A stretch of 64,000 nt of DNA from Clostridiaceae bacterium (GTDB taxonomy: Bacteria; Bacillota; Clostridia; Clostridiales; Clostridiaceae). The DNA lies in the NCBI GenBank assembly GCA_902363375.1, contig CABIZX010000001.1, positions 992,001 to 1,056,000 on the forward strand, given 5' to 3'. Every line of letters begins with the position of its first letter. Position 1 is the stretch's first letter. The translations under genes were made by a program, and so were the position numbers. The notes below the pieces were generated by a model. The model did not search any database. It saw nothing but the letters and a program-made list of their open reading frames with translations, and was not told the DNA's origin. Shown in pieces: positions 25,334-34,187 of the stretch.

Positions 25334-26716
25334 CTAGAGTTCACCAGTAAGATAAGTACTTCTATCTTCTAGGAGGAGGGTTTTATCTAGAGGAGTAATT
25401 TCATCCTTTGAAGGTAGTAAAAGCTTATTACTTGAAATTGAAATAGAATTATTAGTGAAACTAGAATCAAAGAAACTTAGTTGTTCATATTTTTCATTTT
25501 CAATATAATTTAAATCTATTTTAGGCTTTAATGCAGACCTTACTTTTTCCTCATCTAAAGCTACAGATCCATAGTACTTACCTTTGCAAACTATAAAGTA
25601 TTGTGCACGTTTTAAAACTACTCCTAACTTCTTTAGATCTTGAAAGGTAAGAAAGCTAATTCTTCGGGCACTTATAATTTTTTTTGCTCCACGAATGCCT
25701 ATACCAGGAATTCGTATTAAAAGTTCATAAGGAGCTGTGTTAATTTCTAAGGGAAATATATGAAGATTATTTAGAGCCCAATTAGTCTTAGGATCAAAGT
25801 TAATATCAAAGTTTGGATTTTTATTATTAAGAAGCTCATCAGCTCTAAACCCATATACACGGAGTAGCCAATCTCCTTGATAAAGTCGATGTTCTCTAAG
25901 AGTAGGAGGAGTCTTTAAGCTGGGTAAATTTTTGCCCTTATTTACTGGAATATAGGCAGAATAGTAAATTCTTTTTAGAGAAAACTTATCATAGAGATTT
26001 TCTGTAAGGTTTAAAATATCTAAATCGTTTTCCGTAGTTGCACCAACAATTAGTTGAGTACTTTGACCTCCAGGTACAAATAAAGGAGCATTTCTAGTTA
26101 GTTTTCTTTCAGTCTCACTTATAATTATATTGTTTTTGATAGATTTCATAGGAGAAAATATATCATGTTTACTTTTTTCTGGCGCTAAAAGCTTTAAAGA
26201 ATTATTAGATGGAAGTTCAATATTTACGCTCATTCTATCTACATACTGTCCAGCTTCCTTTATTAAATCTTCATCAGCGCCAGGGATAGCTTTAAGATGT
26301 ATATATCCACGAAAATTAAATTGATTTCTTAGCCTTTTTACAATTGAGGTTAGCATTTCCATAGTGTGATTAGGATTTTTAATCACTGCTGAGCTTAAAA
26401 ATAATCCTTCAATATAGTTTCTTCTATAAAAATTCATAGTTAAACTTATTACTTCTTCAGGAGTAAAAGCAGCTCTCTCCACATCATTAGATTTTCTATT
26501 AATACAATAAGCACAATCATATATACAGTAATTTGTTAATAAAATTTTTAAAAGAGATATGCACCTTCCATCTGGAGTAAAGGAATGGCATATACCACTT
26601 GGAGATGAAGAACCAAGTGCTCCTTTGACTCCTTTGCGATGGGAGCCAGATGAAGAACAGGATACATCATATTTGGCAGCTCCACTTAATATTCTAAGCT
26701 TTTCATTAATCTCCAT
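25334..26716 (-). CDS. Putative DNA modification/repair radical SAM protein (TIGR03916)
   Basis: 460 aa. The radical SAM cluster motif C64-IYD-C68-AY-C71 follows an N-terminal region with CSSSGSHRKG. The C-terminal part holds a helix-hairpin-helix DNA-binding element (LLIRIPGIGIRGAKKIISARR). This enzyme and its DUF4130 partner are a conserved two-gene set of Firmicutes. The promoter carries a LexA box in its spacer (26757-26785), which directly supports an SOS role. The lesion and reaction are unknown. Confidence 0.92.
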   Translation of the reverse strand: MEINEKLRILSGAAKYDVSCSSSGSHRKGVKGALGSSSPSGICHSFTPDGRCISLLKILLTNYCIYDCAYCINRKSNDVERAAFTPEEVISLTMNFYRRNYIEGLFLSSAVIKNPNHTMEMLTSIVKRLRNQFNFRGYIHLKAIPGADEDLIKEAGQYVDRMSVNIELPSNNSLKLLAPEKSKHDIFSPMKSIKNNIIISETERKLTRNAPLFVPGGQSTQLIVGATTENDLDILNLTENLYDKFSLKRIYYSAYIPVNKGKNLPSLKTPPTLREHRLYQGDWLLRVYGFRADELLNNKNPNFDINFDPKTNWALNNLHIFPLEINTAPYELLIRIPGIGIRGAKKIISARRISFLTFQDLKKLGVVLKRAQYFIVCKGKYYGSVALDEEKVRSALKPKIDLNYIENEKYEQLSFFDSSFTNNSISISSNKLLLPSKDEITPLDKTLLLEDRSTYLTGEL

Positions 26717-26756
26717 TGAAAATCACCTTCTAATATAAAATATATAACATATATAA

Positions 26757-26785
26757 ATTTTATCAGAACATTTGTTCGGGGTCAA
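26757..26785 (-). promoter_or_regulatory. LexA (SOS) box inside a sigma-A promoter
   Basis: On the minus strand TTGACC (26785-26780), a 17-bp spacer and TAAAAT (26762-26757). The spacer contains CGAACAAATGTTC, which fits the Gram-positive LexA consensus CGAAC-RNRY-GTTY. The promoter is about 40 bp before the radical SAM gene. Confidence 0.9.
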
Positions 26786-26876
26786 TAAAATAAAATTTAT
26801 TTTTATGTAATATAGTGTGACTTATTTAAGCCATTATACATAAAATAAAATATAGCAAGAATTATGGAGTTATTAA

Positions 26877-27284
26877 ATGAAGAACCGTAACAATAACTAT
26901 GATTGTAATGATAATTATAATTGCAAAGATAATTGTAGAAATAATTGCAAAGATAACTGCAAATATGACTGTAACTATGATGAGTGTGATTGCTGTTGCA
27001 AGTGCAATAATGGCAATTCTCCAGACGATGGCGTAGGCGGAGTTGTAGATGCAAAAGAAGCTAGATGTCAAAGAAGAGATGATAGACTACTTATATTAAT
27101 TTTGATACTTCTTTATTGTCAGAATGTGTATACTAATTCTCAATATTATAGATGTATGAATAGTGAGCTATTAAATTACTTTATATGTTCACATCAGAAG
27201 CTTATGTGTACAATTCTATGCATGACTCAAAACTTAGTGGATAGCCTAGCAGAATGTTGCGCTGATAAAAGAAACCACAAATAG
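26877..27284 (+). CDS. Asn/Cys-rich repeat protein, coat-like
   Basis: 135 aa. The first 46 residues are a degenerate repeat of N-x-C-K-D-N and similar units (NCKDNCRNNCKDNCKYDC) ending in CDCCCKC, with Cys every three to four residues. A short linker (SPDDGVGGVVDAKEARC) leads to one hydrophobic helix (LLILILILLYCQ) and a Cys-containing tail (YFICSHQKLMCTILCMTQN). Tyr, Asn and Cys richness is typical of clostridial spore-coat and exosporium proteins that cross-link, so a sporulation role is inferred. The family is not one I know. GGAG precedes the ATG. Confidence 0.65.
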   Translation: MKNRNNNYDCNDNYNCKDNCRNNCKDNCKYDCNYDECDCCCKCNNGNSPDDGVGGVVDAKEARCQRRDDRLLILILILLYCQNVYTNSQYYRCMNSELLNYFICSHQKLMCTILCMTQNLVDSLAECCADKRNHK

Positions 27285-27307
27285 GAGCAGAGTAATCTGC
27301 TCTTTTA
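27285..27307 (+). terminator. Terminator of the Asn/Cys-rich gene
   Basis: GAGCAGA (27285-27291) pairs with TCTGCTC (27296-27302) around GTAA, then TTTTATTG. Confidence 0.8.
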
Positions 27308-27440
27308 TTGTTTTTAGATATTTTGAATCAAATGTAAAATAGGTTAATTTTAAGATGTTTTAGTATATAGCAAATATATAATGGTTAAATATATATATTA
27401 TGATAAAATAAATTATATATTTAAGAAATGAGGTGATGAA

Positions 27441-28154
27441 ATGGATACATATGAAGATATAATATATGAAGAATTAATGCTATGGAAAAAGGAAATGTTA
27501 AAGCGTCCAGGCATAAGTAATAATCTTTCTAAGGGAATACAAGATAAGATGAATGGATTTATTCCAGAAAAATTTCATATTATGGTTACAGAAGTTATAA
27601 AGAATATGGTTGGAGTAGTTATATTAGGATCAGAATACACTACCTTGGAACCGATAGAATATATTCCTGTGATAGAACGAGAGATTTTAGTGAAAGAGAA
27701 AATTCAACTTTATAGAAAGGCTGCAATGGTAAGTGGTGCTAGCACAGGATTTGGTGGCTTTTTTATGGGATTAGCTGATTTTCCTATACTAATAAGTATA
27801 AAAATTAAATTGCTATATGAAATAGCAAGTATATATGGTTATAATACAAAGGATTATAGAGAGAGATTATATCTTCTATATATATTTCAAATTGCCTTTT
27901 GCAGTGATAAAAGGAGAATAGAAGTATTTCATATGTTGGATAATTGGAAAACCTATGTAGATGGATTGCCATTAGATAAAGAAAATTTTGATTGGAGAAC
28001 TTTTCAACAGGAATATAGAGACTATATAGATTTAGCAAAGTTTTTTCAACTTGTACCTGTAATAGGTGGTGCGGTAGGAGCTGTAGCAAACTATAAGTTA
28101 GTAGAAAAGCTTGGTCATACTGCAATGAATGGATATAGATTAAGATATTTTTAG
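27441..28154 (+). CDS. EcsC family protein
   Basis: 237 aa. The EcsC-type pattern is visible: an amphipathic N-terminus (YEELMLWKKEMLKRPG), then AAMVSGASTGFGGFFMGLADFPILISIKIKLLYEIASIYGY, and near the end a Gly-rich membrane segment (FFQLVPVIGGAVGAVANY). EcsC of Bacillus is a membrane-associated factor of the Ecs transporter locus, but most members are solitary, as here, and of unknown role. GAGGTGATGAA precedes the ATG. Confidence 0.88.
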   Translation: MDTYEDIIYEELMLWKKEMLKRPGISNNLSKGIQDKMNGFIPEKFHIMVTEVIKNMVGVVILGSEYTTLEPIEYIPVIEREILVKEKIQLYRKAAMVSGASTGFGGFFMGLADFPILISIKIKLLYEIASIYGYNTKDYRERLYLLYIFQIAFCSDKRRIEVFHMLDNWKTYVDGLPLDKENFDWRTFQQEYRDYIDLAKFFQLVPVIGGAVGAVANYKLVEKLGHTAMNGYRLRYF

Positions 28155-28233
28155 AATGGGGAATTCCAACTAAAAAGGTTCTAATATATTCTTTATTAAG
28201 TAATTATATTATAATTAAATTTATTATAATATA

Positions 28234-28274
28234 AAGATGGAATGTAGTATTTAATCCACATTCCATCTTATTTT
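28234..28274. terminator. Terminator between convergent genes
   Basis: AAGATGGAATGT (28234-28245) pairs with ACATTCCATCTT (28258-28269), followed by ATTTT. The stop codon of the minus-strand gene lies in the loop. Confidence 0.85.
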
Positions 28275-28652
28275 AAAACCCCCACTATGATCTCCCTCAA
28301 CTTGTATCTTGTATTTTCCATCATGAGGTATGACTATGGTTTGAACTAAAGAATTATCTATGTTTTTGGTTTTATATAATGTTTGGTCATCCTCATCAAT
28401 TAGTGATATAGCTAAGTCTCCTCCTTCATTATTTAGTTCTATATGGAGAGCTAATTCATCATCACGGTTAAGATTAAGAGACTTATACTTATAACCTTTA
28501 AAATTTTTATAGGTCATCTCCATAGAGCTTTTTGAAGAGTAATCCTTAGCTTTCTTAGTTTTGTAGTTGCCGTCATTATCTGAGCATTTAGTAAGTAAAA
28601 TTATAATAATTAATACACATAGGAGTAGTAGGAGTTTAGTTTTTTTAGTCAT
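28251..28652 (-). CDS. Membrane-anchored or lipoprotein-like secreted protein
   Basis: 133 aa; GGAGG stands 6 nt before the ATG at 28652. A Lys-rich start and hydrophobic core (LLLLLCVLIIIILLTKC) form a signal or anchor; the Cys at its end resembles a lipobox but with Lys just before it, so lipidation is doubtful. The mature part is beta-rich (LALHIELNNEGGDLAISL, IVIPHDGKYKIQVEGDHSGGFKIRW) and looks like a small extracellular sandwich domain. The secreted protein at 31081-31419 has a similar KxxxGxYxI beta-strand end. Function unknown. Confidence 0.65.
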   Translation of the reverse strand: MTKKTKLLLLLCVLIIIILLTKCSDNDGNYKTKKAKDYSSKSSMEMTYKNFKGYKYKSLNLNRDDELALHIELNNEGGDLAISLIDEDDQTLYKTKNIDNSLVQTIVIPHDGKYKIQVEGDHSGGFKIRWNVD

Positions 28653-28906
28653 AAATAACCTCCACATAGATATCTATTATATTTATATAAAAAAAAGTAT
28701 AAATTTATGACTAAATTTAATATAAATTATCTTAATAAAAAATATTAAGATTTATTTCGTGATTTTGAATAAATTATTTATAAGGGATATTGACATTTTT
28801 ATTTCCATATATAAATAATAGTATTATATATAAATTTATCCATACATAAAAAACATTATATATATGATGTTATCATAATATAGAGTTAACTAACGGGAGG
28901 TTTTTA

Positions 28907-30088
28907 ATGATTAATGAGGAGAGAGAAAAGAGCATAAAACAAAATAAAAAGAAAAAGAAATTTTTATCCGGTTTTATGTTTTTTTTAGTTTGTGGGATAA
29001 TTGGTGCCACTCTAGGAATTTTATCTCAAATTTATTTAGAAGAATTTATGAATAACTATATTAAGAGTGATAATACTTTTTTAGAATTAATTAAGTTCTA
29101 TGGGATTATATTAGTATTTTTCTTAGGTTATATGATTCATATTATTATTCACGAGGCAGGGCACCTTCTATTCGGACTTATGACAGGATATTCTTTTGTA
29201 TCCTTTAGAATAGGGTCATTTACTATGATTAAAGAAAAAGGGAATATAAGATGTAAGAAGTTTAATATACCAGGAACTGCGGGGCAATGTCTTATGATGC
29301 CACCAGAAATTAAAGATGGAAAATATCCCTTTATAATGTATAACTATGGTGGTGGAATAATGAATTTAATAGTAGCAATACTAGGAATATTAATTGCTAC
29401 CCTAGTTAATGAAAGATCAATATTTATTTCTGCAATGCTAATATTAATTAGTGCAGGAGGTATATTTGCAGCTTTAACTAATCTGATTCCATTAAAGGTT
29501 GGAGGAATTTCAAATGATGGATATAATGTTATATCTATGCTAAAGGACAAAAGTGCCAGAAGGGGCTTCTATCTTCAACTTAAGGTTAATGGATTGCAAT
29601 CTTCAGGAATGAGAATTAAAGATATGCCATTGGAAGAATTAAAAATAGATGAAGAAGTTGATTTGACAAATCCACTAAATACTTCAATAAAGCTTCTAGA
29701 GTATAATTGGTATTTAGATAACATGGATTTTCAAAGAGCAAAACAGTGTATTGAAGAGTTTAAGCCATATGTGGACAAGATGCTTCAGTTATATAAGAAT
29801 GAAATAAATTGTGAAAGATTATTTCTAGAGCTTATAGGTGAGTGTGATGAGAAGTTTATTGATGATATCTATGATAAAAATCTTAAGAAATATATAAAAG
29901 CTGCTAAATATATGATTGGAAAGAAGAGACTTATTATGGCTTATGAAATTTTTTATAATAAAGATAGAGAAAAAGCTATGAGTTATTATGAAGACACTAA
30001 AAAATTAGCTATGAAGTATCCTATTAAAGGGGAAGCAGATATGGAATTAATGTTAGTAAATTGGATGAAAGAAAATATGAATATTTAA
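28907..30088 (+). CDS. M50 (site-2 protease-like) family membrane metallopeptidase
   Basis: 393 aa. The zinc motif HEAGH lies in a membrane helix (HIIIHEAGHLLFGLMTGY, near residue 85), and a second element NLIPLKVGGISNDGYN stands where M50 proteases have N-x-(P/G)-DG. Four hydrophobic segments fill residues 20-200; the last 190 residues are a soluble helical region. M50 enzymes cut proteins within membranes; this clostridial branch has no known substrate. GGGAGG precedes the ATG. It is monocistronic. Confidence 0.85.
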   Translation: MINEEREKSIKQNKKKKKFLSGFMFFLVCGIIGATLGILSQIYLEEFMNNYIKSDNTFLELIKFYGIILVFFLGYMIHIIIHEAGHLLFGLMTGYSFVSFRIGSFTMIKEKGNIRCKKFNIPGTAGQCLMMPPEIKDGKYPFIMYNYGGGIMNLIVAILGILIATLVNERSIFISAMLILISAGGIFAALTNLIPLKVGGISNDGYNVISMLKDKSARRGFYLQLKVNGLQSSGMRIKDMPLEELKIDEEVDLTNPLNTSIKLLEYNWYLDNMDFQRAKQCIEEFKPYVDKMLQLYKNEINCERLFLELIGECDEKFIDDIYDKNLKKYIKAAKYMIGKKRLIMAYEIFYNKDREKAMSYYEDTKKLAMKYPIKGEADMELMLVNWMKENMNI

Positions 30089-30152
30089 TTTATTTTATTA
30101 GTTTGCAAAGAGTGAAAATTGAATTTTAAAATAAGTCATTAAGTTGCATTGG

Positions 30153-30183
30153 AAAGCTATATATTTATAATATGTAGCTTTTT
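30153..30183 (+). terminator. Terminator of the M50 gene
   Basis: AAAGCTA (30153-30159) pairs with TAGCTTT (30175-30181) around an AT loop, with more Ts after. Confidence 0.7.
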
Positions 30184-30331
30184 ATATTATATATACGCAA
30201 AAGGGTTAAAATTGCGAATAAAAGTTTAAATATTTAGAAAATAATACAGTTACATTTACAATGTAGTGTGATAAAATATACAGTATAAGATGAAACTTTT
30301 TCTAAGACTACAAATTAAAAGGGGGATACTT

Positions 30332-30997
30332 ATGTCTTTGAAGAGGAATGTAGAAGTAACCTGTCCAAATTGTTTAATAAAAAGTAATGCTAAGTTTTGG
30401 AATAGCATTAATGTTACTGTAGATGAAAGAGCGAAGGAAAAGTTATTGACTAATGACTTTTTTAAATTTACATGTCCCATATGCGGAAAGATATCAACTA
30501 TTGAATATGATTGTCTGTATCATGACATGAATAAACGAGAGATGATATATTTAATAGGAAATTATAGTAGAGATAACGAGGAGCTAGTTAATGAACTTGA
30601 AGCTTTATCAGAAGAAATTTTACCTAAGTTTGGAGAAAAGTATAAACTTAGGATTGTAACTAATAACTATGACTTGATGGAAAAAATTAAAATTTTTGAT
30701 TGCAATTTAGATGATAGAATTATGGAAATCTGTAAGGTTTATTATATTTCTAATCTAGCAGATAGTGATCCTGATTTTAAATTGAAAAATATTTATTTTG
30801 ATTATGATGTAACCACTGATAATAAGTTCCTTGTTTTTTTAAATGATGAGGATGAAGCTTTATCCTACGATATAAATACGAAAGTATATGATTTTATAAA
30901 AAATAAATACTTAAAGAAAATAGAAGAAAATGAGGTTAAGAGTTTTCAAGCTATTGGTAGACAGTGGGCCATTGATACAATTGAAAAAAATCGATAA
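30332..30997 (+). CDS. CpXC domain protein
   Basis: 221 aa. An in-frame ATG at 30290 lacks a ribosome site; GGGGGAT 4 nt before the ATG at 30332 decides the start. Two Cys pairs, VTCPNC near the N-terminus and FTCPICGK about 45 residues later, make the zinc ribbon that names the CpXC family. The remainder is charged and soluble. No function is known for the family. It is followed by its own terminator. Confidence 0.85.
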   Translation: MSLKRNVEVTCPNCLIKSNAKFWNSINVTVDERAKEKLLTNDFFKFTCPICGKISTIEYDCLYHDMNKREMIYLIGNYSRDNEELVNELEALSEEILPKFGEKYKLRIVTNNYDLMEKIKIFDCNLDDRIMEICKVYYISNLADSDPDFKLKNIYFDYDVTTDNKFLVFLNDEDEALSYDINTKVYDFIKNKYLKKIEENEVKSFQAIGRQWAIDTIEKNR

Positions 30998-31012
30998 TTA
31001 AAGATTTGATAT

Positions 31013-31046
31013 AAAAGGGCAGAAAAGCAATTGCCCTTTTATTTTG
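31013..31046 (+). terminator. Terminator of the CpXC gene
   Basis: AAAAGGGCA (31013-31021) pairs with TGCCCTTTT (31032-31040), followed by ATTTT. Confidence 0.88.
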
Positions 31047-31080
31047 TAAAGATAGTGACAAGTTGTGTAGTATCCCGAGG

Positions 31081-31419
31081 CTATGAAGTTGAAGGGGAAA
31101 GGTAAATTTCACCTTCACCTAGTATAACTATGGTATATCCACCTTTTAATAGGCCAAGCTTGAGTTTGCCATTATCCCTAGAATCAAATCTTTTAGTAAG
31201 TACATGAGTATAATTCTCATTAAAAATCATTATATATGTGGGAAAATCAGGAGTAACCAGCTCTGCATTAAAGGTCACATAATCAGCAAAATCTTTAGCA
31301 TCAATATGATATATACCTTCCTTATATGTGTTAGTATAAGGGTCTGGATAAGCTAAAGCTAAAGAACTTTGTATTAATATGCTTATTAAGAGAGCTACTC
31401 CAATTACAAATTTCTTCAA
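31081..31419 (-). CDS. Small secreted beta-rich protein
   Basis: 112 aa from a TTG at 31419, which sits 6 nt after AGGTGAT; a GTG at 31428 is inside that site. The signal peptide (KKFVIGVALLISILIQSSLALA) is classic, with cleavage near ALA-YP. The mature 90 residues form beta strands (GIYHIDAKDFADYVTFNAEL, YIMIFNENYTHVLTKRF, LKGGYTIVILGEGEIYL). It has no Cys or anchor, so it should be released or wall-associated. Unrecognised family; similar in style to the protein at 28251-28652. Confidence 0.7.
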   Translation of the reverse strand: MKKFVIGVALLISILIQSSLALAYPDPYTNTYKEGIYHIDAKDFADYVTFNAELVTPDFPTYIMIFNENYTHVLTKRFDSRDNGKLKLGLLKGGYTIVILGEGEIYLSPSTS

Positions 31420-31534
31420 TATTATCACCTACCTTTCTTATTTAGTTTAATCAGATGATAATAAAAGTATTTGAGTAAATATATGGATATAATATTTAAT
31501 GTTGAATATATTGGATATTTAGTATAATGTAGAA

Positions 31535-31597
31535 ACATAAATAAGATGATTTATAGAATAAGAGTGTATAGGCTTTATACCTATACACTCTTATTTA
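31535..31597 (+). ncRNA. Candidate short RNA: promoter-like element plus 16-bp perfect hairpin
   Basis: A TATAAT box at 31523-31528 (with TTGAAT at 31502, 15-bp spacing) is followed by AATAAGAGTGTATAGG (31557-31572) pairing perfectly with its complement (31580-31595) and a TTATTTA tail. No gene lies upstream on this strand to need a terminator. A very short transcript is possible; the promoter spacing is poor. Confidence 0.3.
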
Positions 31598-32295
31598 GCT
31601 TTTTGATATATATGCAAAATAGCCTTCTAGTGATCATACCCATAAGCATAAAGACTAGGGTATAACGTAAAGTTAATTGATACTCTTAATCACACCTTCT
31701 ATATACATATATTGCTATTTTGGATGTAAATTCCAAAGGAATTTCAGGCATAAAAAAGATACTTATATGTAATAGTCATATGTTGAGATCAGATATATTT
31801 TTAGTAAGATATGTAATACTGTAATAGGAATAGTGAATTTTATAAGATAAGGATACATCAACTAGAGATAATAAGTTGAATTGTTATGTGGCTTATTATT
31901 TAATATTTGGATGGGAACTAGAAGAGGACAAAAGAAAACTTAACCCCTATTAAACTATCAAGAAATTTATTAATTTTGTATTCTCATAGCACTTAAAATC
32001 CATAGCATTGTTAAGATATATAATATTTTTGTTCAATAATTTGTAAGTTAGACAAAGATATTTAAATATAATACAAAAAATGAGATTATATATGCATATT
32101 CTTTAAAAATATTTTTTAGTAATTTTATCTAAGGATAGTTTTGTAAAAACTCTAGAATTAAGCAATAGCCTTATTTTTGTATTGGATAATAAAGCTATGA
32201 AGAACAATGTTTACCTATAAAGGATAATGTAGCATTGATTAGAAATTATCAACCATTATAAATTTGAAATTTGTATGTTATAAATATAGGACAAG
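31598..32295. other. Long AT-rich intergenic region without a recognised gene
   Basis: About 700 bp between the possible short RNA and the CAP gene. Only very short frames are present, none with a convincing ribosome site or recognisable product. I see no riboswitch or pseudogene that I can name. Confidence 0.6.
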
Positions 32296-32370
32296 GTGGT
32301 TAGACGTAAAAGTACATTAACTACTAGAAAAATGGACAAGTTATTAAGTCCAAATATAGGAGGAATGGAA

Positions 32371-33159
32371 ATGAAATCGAAAGCATTATCAATACTAACA
32401 TTATTATTAGTAGGAAGTACATTTGTAGGAGGAGTACAAGCAGAAGCTGCTGTAAATACTAAAGACCAAGCTAAAACTGTGAGTTACAAAGTTATAAGCA
32501 ACAGTAAGTATGGAAATATAGATTATAGTAAGCTTTTAAATGGAAACTTTAAGTTCAATGTAATGGGTCAAAGTAATTGCCCCAATAAGCCTAGTAAGCC
32601 AAATAAGCCTAGCAATCCATCAAAAGATCCAGTAAAGGATCCAGTGGTAACACCGCCAACAACAGAAGGGGATACTTCAGTTAAACCACCGGTTAATGAA
32701 GCACCGAATGTCAATGAGACACCAAACGTTAATGAGACTCCTGTTGTAAGCGATAAGTTTATGGCTCAAGTTGAACAAGCTATATTTAATAAAGTGAACG
32801 AAGAAAGAGCTAAAGCTGGAGTACCAACTTTAAGCTATAATACAACTATGGAAAAGTATGCTAGAATTAAATCTCAAGATATGGGAGATAAGAATTACTT
32901 TAGTCACGAAGATCAAAGTGGAAATCTTATAACAGTTAAAATGAAAGCTGATGGAGTTTCATATAGAGCTTGGGGAGAAAATATAGCATATATAGGGGGA
33001 GTAACTGACCCAACTGCTCTAGCTAACCAATTTATGAAAAACTGGATGAATTCAGAAGGTCATAGAAAAAATATACTGTCAACTAACTTTGAGAGTATAG
33101 GTGTAGGCGTATATAAAGCTGGTAACAGAGTATATGCAACTCAAGAATTCTATAAATAA
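32371..33159 (+). CDS. Secreted CAP (SCP/PR-1) domain protein
   Basis: 262 aa. AGGAGG at 32358-32363 selects the ATG at 32371; a GTG at 32296 opens the same frame but has no ribosome site. A signal peptide (MKSKALSILTLLLVGSTFVGG to QAEA) is followed by a Pro/Lys/Asn-rich linker (about residues 72-125) with NKPSKPNKPSNPSKDP and a doubled NVNETP unit. The CAP domain fills the C-terminal 130 residues: NEERAKAGVPTLSYN, YFSHEDQSG, WGENIAY, and NSEGHRKNILSTNFESIGVGV. Such proteins are extracellular in sporulating Firmicutes (YkwD-like). Role unknown. Confidence 0.92.
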   Translation: MKSKALSILTLLLVGSTFVGGVQAEAAVNTKDQAKTVSYKVISNSKYGNIDYSKLLNGNFKFNVMGQSNCPNKPSKPNKPSNPSKDPVKDPVVTPPTTEGDTSVKPPVNEAPNVNETPNVNETPVVSDKFMAQVEQAIFNKVNEERAKAGVPTLSYNTTMEKYARIKSQDMGDKNYFSHEDQSGNLITVKMKADGVSYRAWGENIAYIGGVTDPTALANQFMKNWMNSEGHRKNILSTNFESIGVGVYKAGNRVYATQEFYK

Positions 33160-33207
33160 TATGAGAATTTTATAAAAACTAAATATAGATTTTTAAATAA
33201 AGAATAA

Positions 33208-33253
33208 AAATATCCCTTGTTGTAGATAAATAAAGCTACAATGAGGGATATTT
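33208..33253 (+). terminator. Terminator of the CAP gene
   Basis: AAATATCCCTTGTTGTAG pairs with CTACAATGAGGGATATTT (33236-33253) with two internal mismatches. Confidence 0.85.
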
Positions 33254-33401
33254 CTATATTATTGAGATAAATATTATACCTAATATTAAAACTATGTAAG
33301 AAAATGATATAATGTAGTAAGAAATTATAGCATGTTGCCTAAATTATGTAAGGTTATTAAGATAAGAAAGAGTGTATTTTCAATATTTAGGAAATGAGCT
33401 T

Positions 33402-33743
33402 TTGAACATAGAAAGAATTATTAAGGATATAGGAAGAGTAGGTGCTAAAATGTTATTAAATAAGACTGAAAGAAAGAGAGAAAGTGTAGAATTTGGGCAA
33501 GTTAATTCAGTAGAAATACTAAGAGGTGTACTAAAGCGACTTGTTGCAGAAAAAAGTTATAGTAAGGCAGAAGATATATTATTTAGTGAACTTGAAAATA
33601 ATACTTCAGAAGAAGTATACAATATAGCAGTTGAATTTTATAATCTACTAATTGAAAAAAGTGATGAGGATTTGGAGAGTGGAAATTTTTCTATGGAAGA
33701 GGCTCATCAAGGGCTTATAGATATAAAAAAATTTAAAAAGTAA
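33402..33743 (+). CDS. DUF6483-like small helical protein
   Basis: 113 aa if translation begins at the TTG at 33402, 4 nt after GGAAATGAG; a GTG at 33372 would add ten residues but has no spacing to a ribosome site. The product is all-helical: IERIIKDIGRVGAKMLLNK, EILRGVLKRLVAEKSYSKAEDILFSEL, VEFYNLLIEKSDEDLESGNFSMEEAHQGL. This matches clostridial proteins annotated DUF6483. It is cytoplasmic, function unknown. Confidence 0.7.
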   Translation: MNIERIIKDIGRVGAKMLLNKTERKRESVEFGQVNSVEILRGVLKRLVAEKSYSKAEDILFSELENNTSEEVYNIAVEFYNLLIEKSDEDLESGNFSMEEAHQGLIDIKKFKK

Positions 33744-33887
33744 TGAATTTTTAAGTTAGTATCATATTTATAGCTAAAAATAATGAAATTTTAATAGTTT
33801 TTATGTTTTATAACTGTAAATTCAGTATATTTCTATCTATGGACTAATATATTTTACTATATAAATTAATTAATTTAGGAGGATGTT

Positions 33888-33998
33888 ATGTCTAGAGGTA
33901 GGGGTAAGGAGGATAAAAAATCAGCTAAGAATACTAGCAAGGATAAAAAGGGTGACAAGAAGGTTAAGAATAAAAACGAATTAAAGAAGAAAAAGTAA
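33888..33998 (+). CDS. 36-aa lysine-rich peptide
   Basis: A strong AGGAGG 5 nt before the ATG leads to MSRGRGKEDKKSAKNTSKDK and a tail of similar composition, ending ELKKKK: 16 Lys in 36 residues and no hydrophobic residue cluster. Such an extremely basic, disordered peptide could bind nucleic acid or ribosomes. It has its own downstream terminator. I do not recognise it. Confidence 0.6.
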   Translation: MSRGRGKEDKKSAKNTSKDKKGDKKVKNKNELKKKK

Positions 33999-34030
33999 AT
34001 AAATAATTTAAAGTAATAAAAAGTTTTATG

Positions 34031-34092
34031 GGATATCTTAAAATAAGCTAAATCTTAAGAGAATTAGTAAGTGATTTTAAGGTATCCTTTTG
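34031..34092 (+). terminator. Terminator after the lysine-rich peptide gene
   Basis: GGATATCTTAAAAT (34031-34044) pairs with ATTTTAAGGTATCC (34074-34087), one G-U, with a 29-nt loop and then TTTTG. Confidence 0.85.
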
Positions 34093-34187
34093 TTTAATAA
34101 AAATATTTGAAATAATGAAAGTATTTAAAATTGAACTATAACACATAATAAGTACACGCTAATAGAATATTAAAGGAAGGGATTTTT

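Noticed and set aside
26803..27071. Minus-strand open frames opposite the Asn/Cys-rich gene (His/Tyr/Cys-rich and Ile/Thr-rich)
   Set aside because: They mirror the repeat composition of the plus-strand gene and have no ribosome site or promoter.
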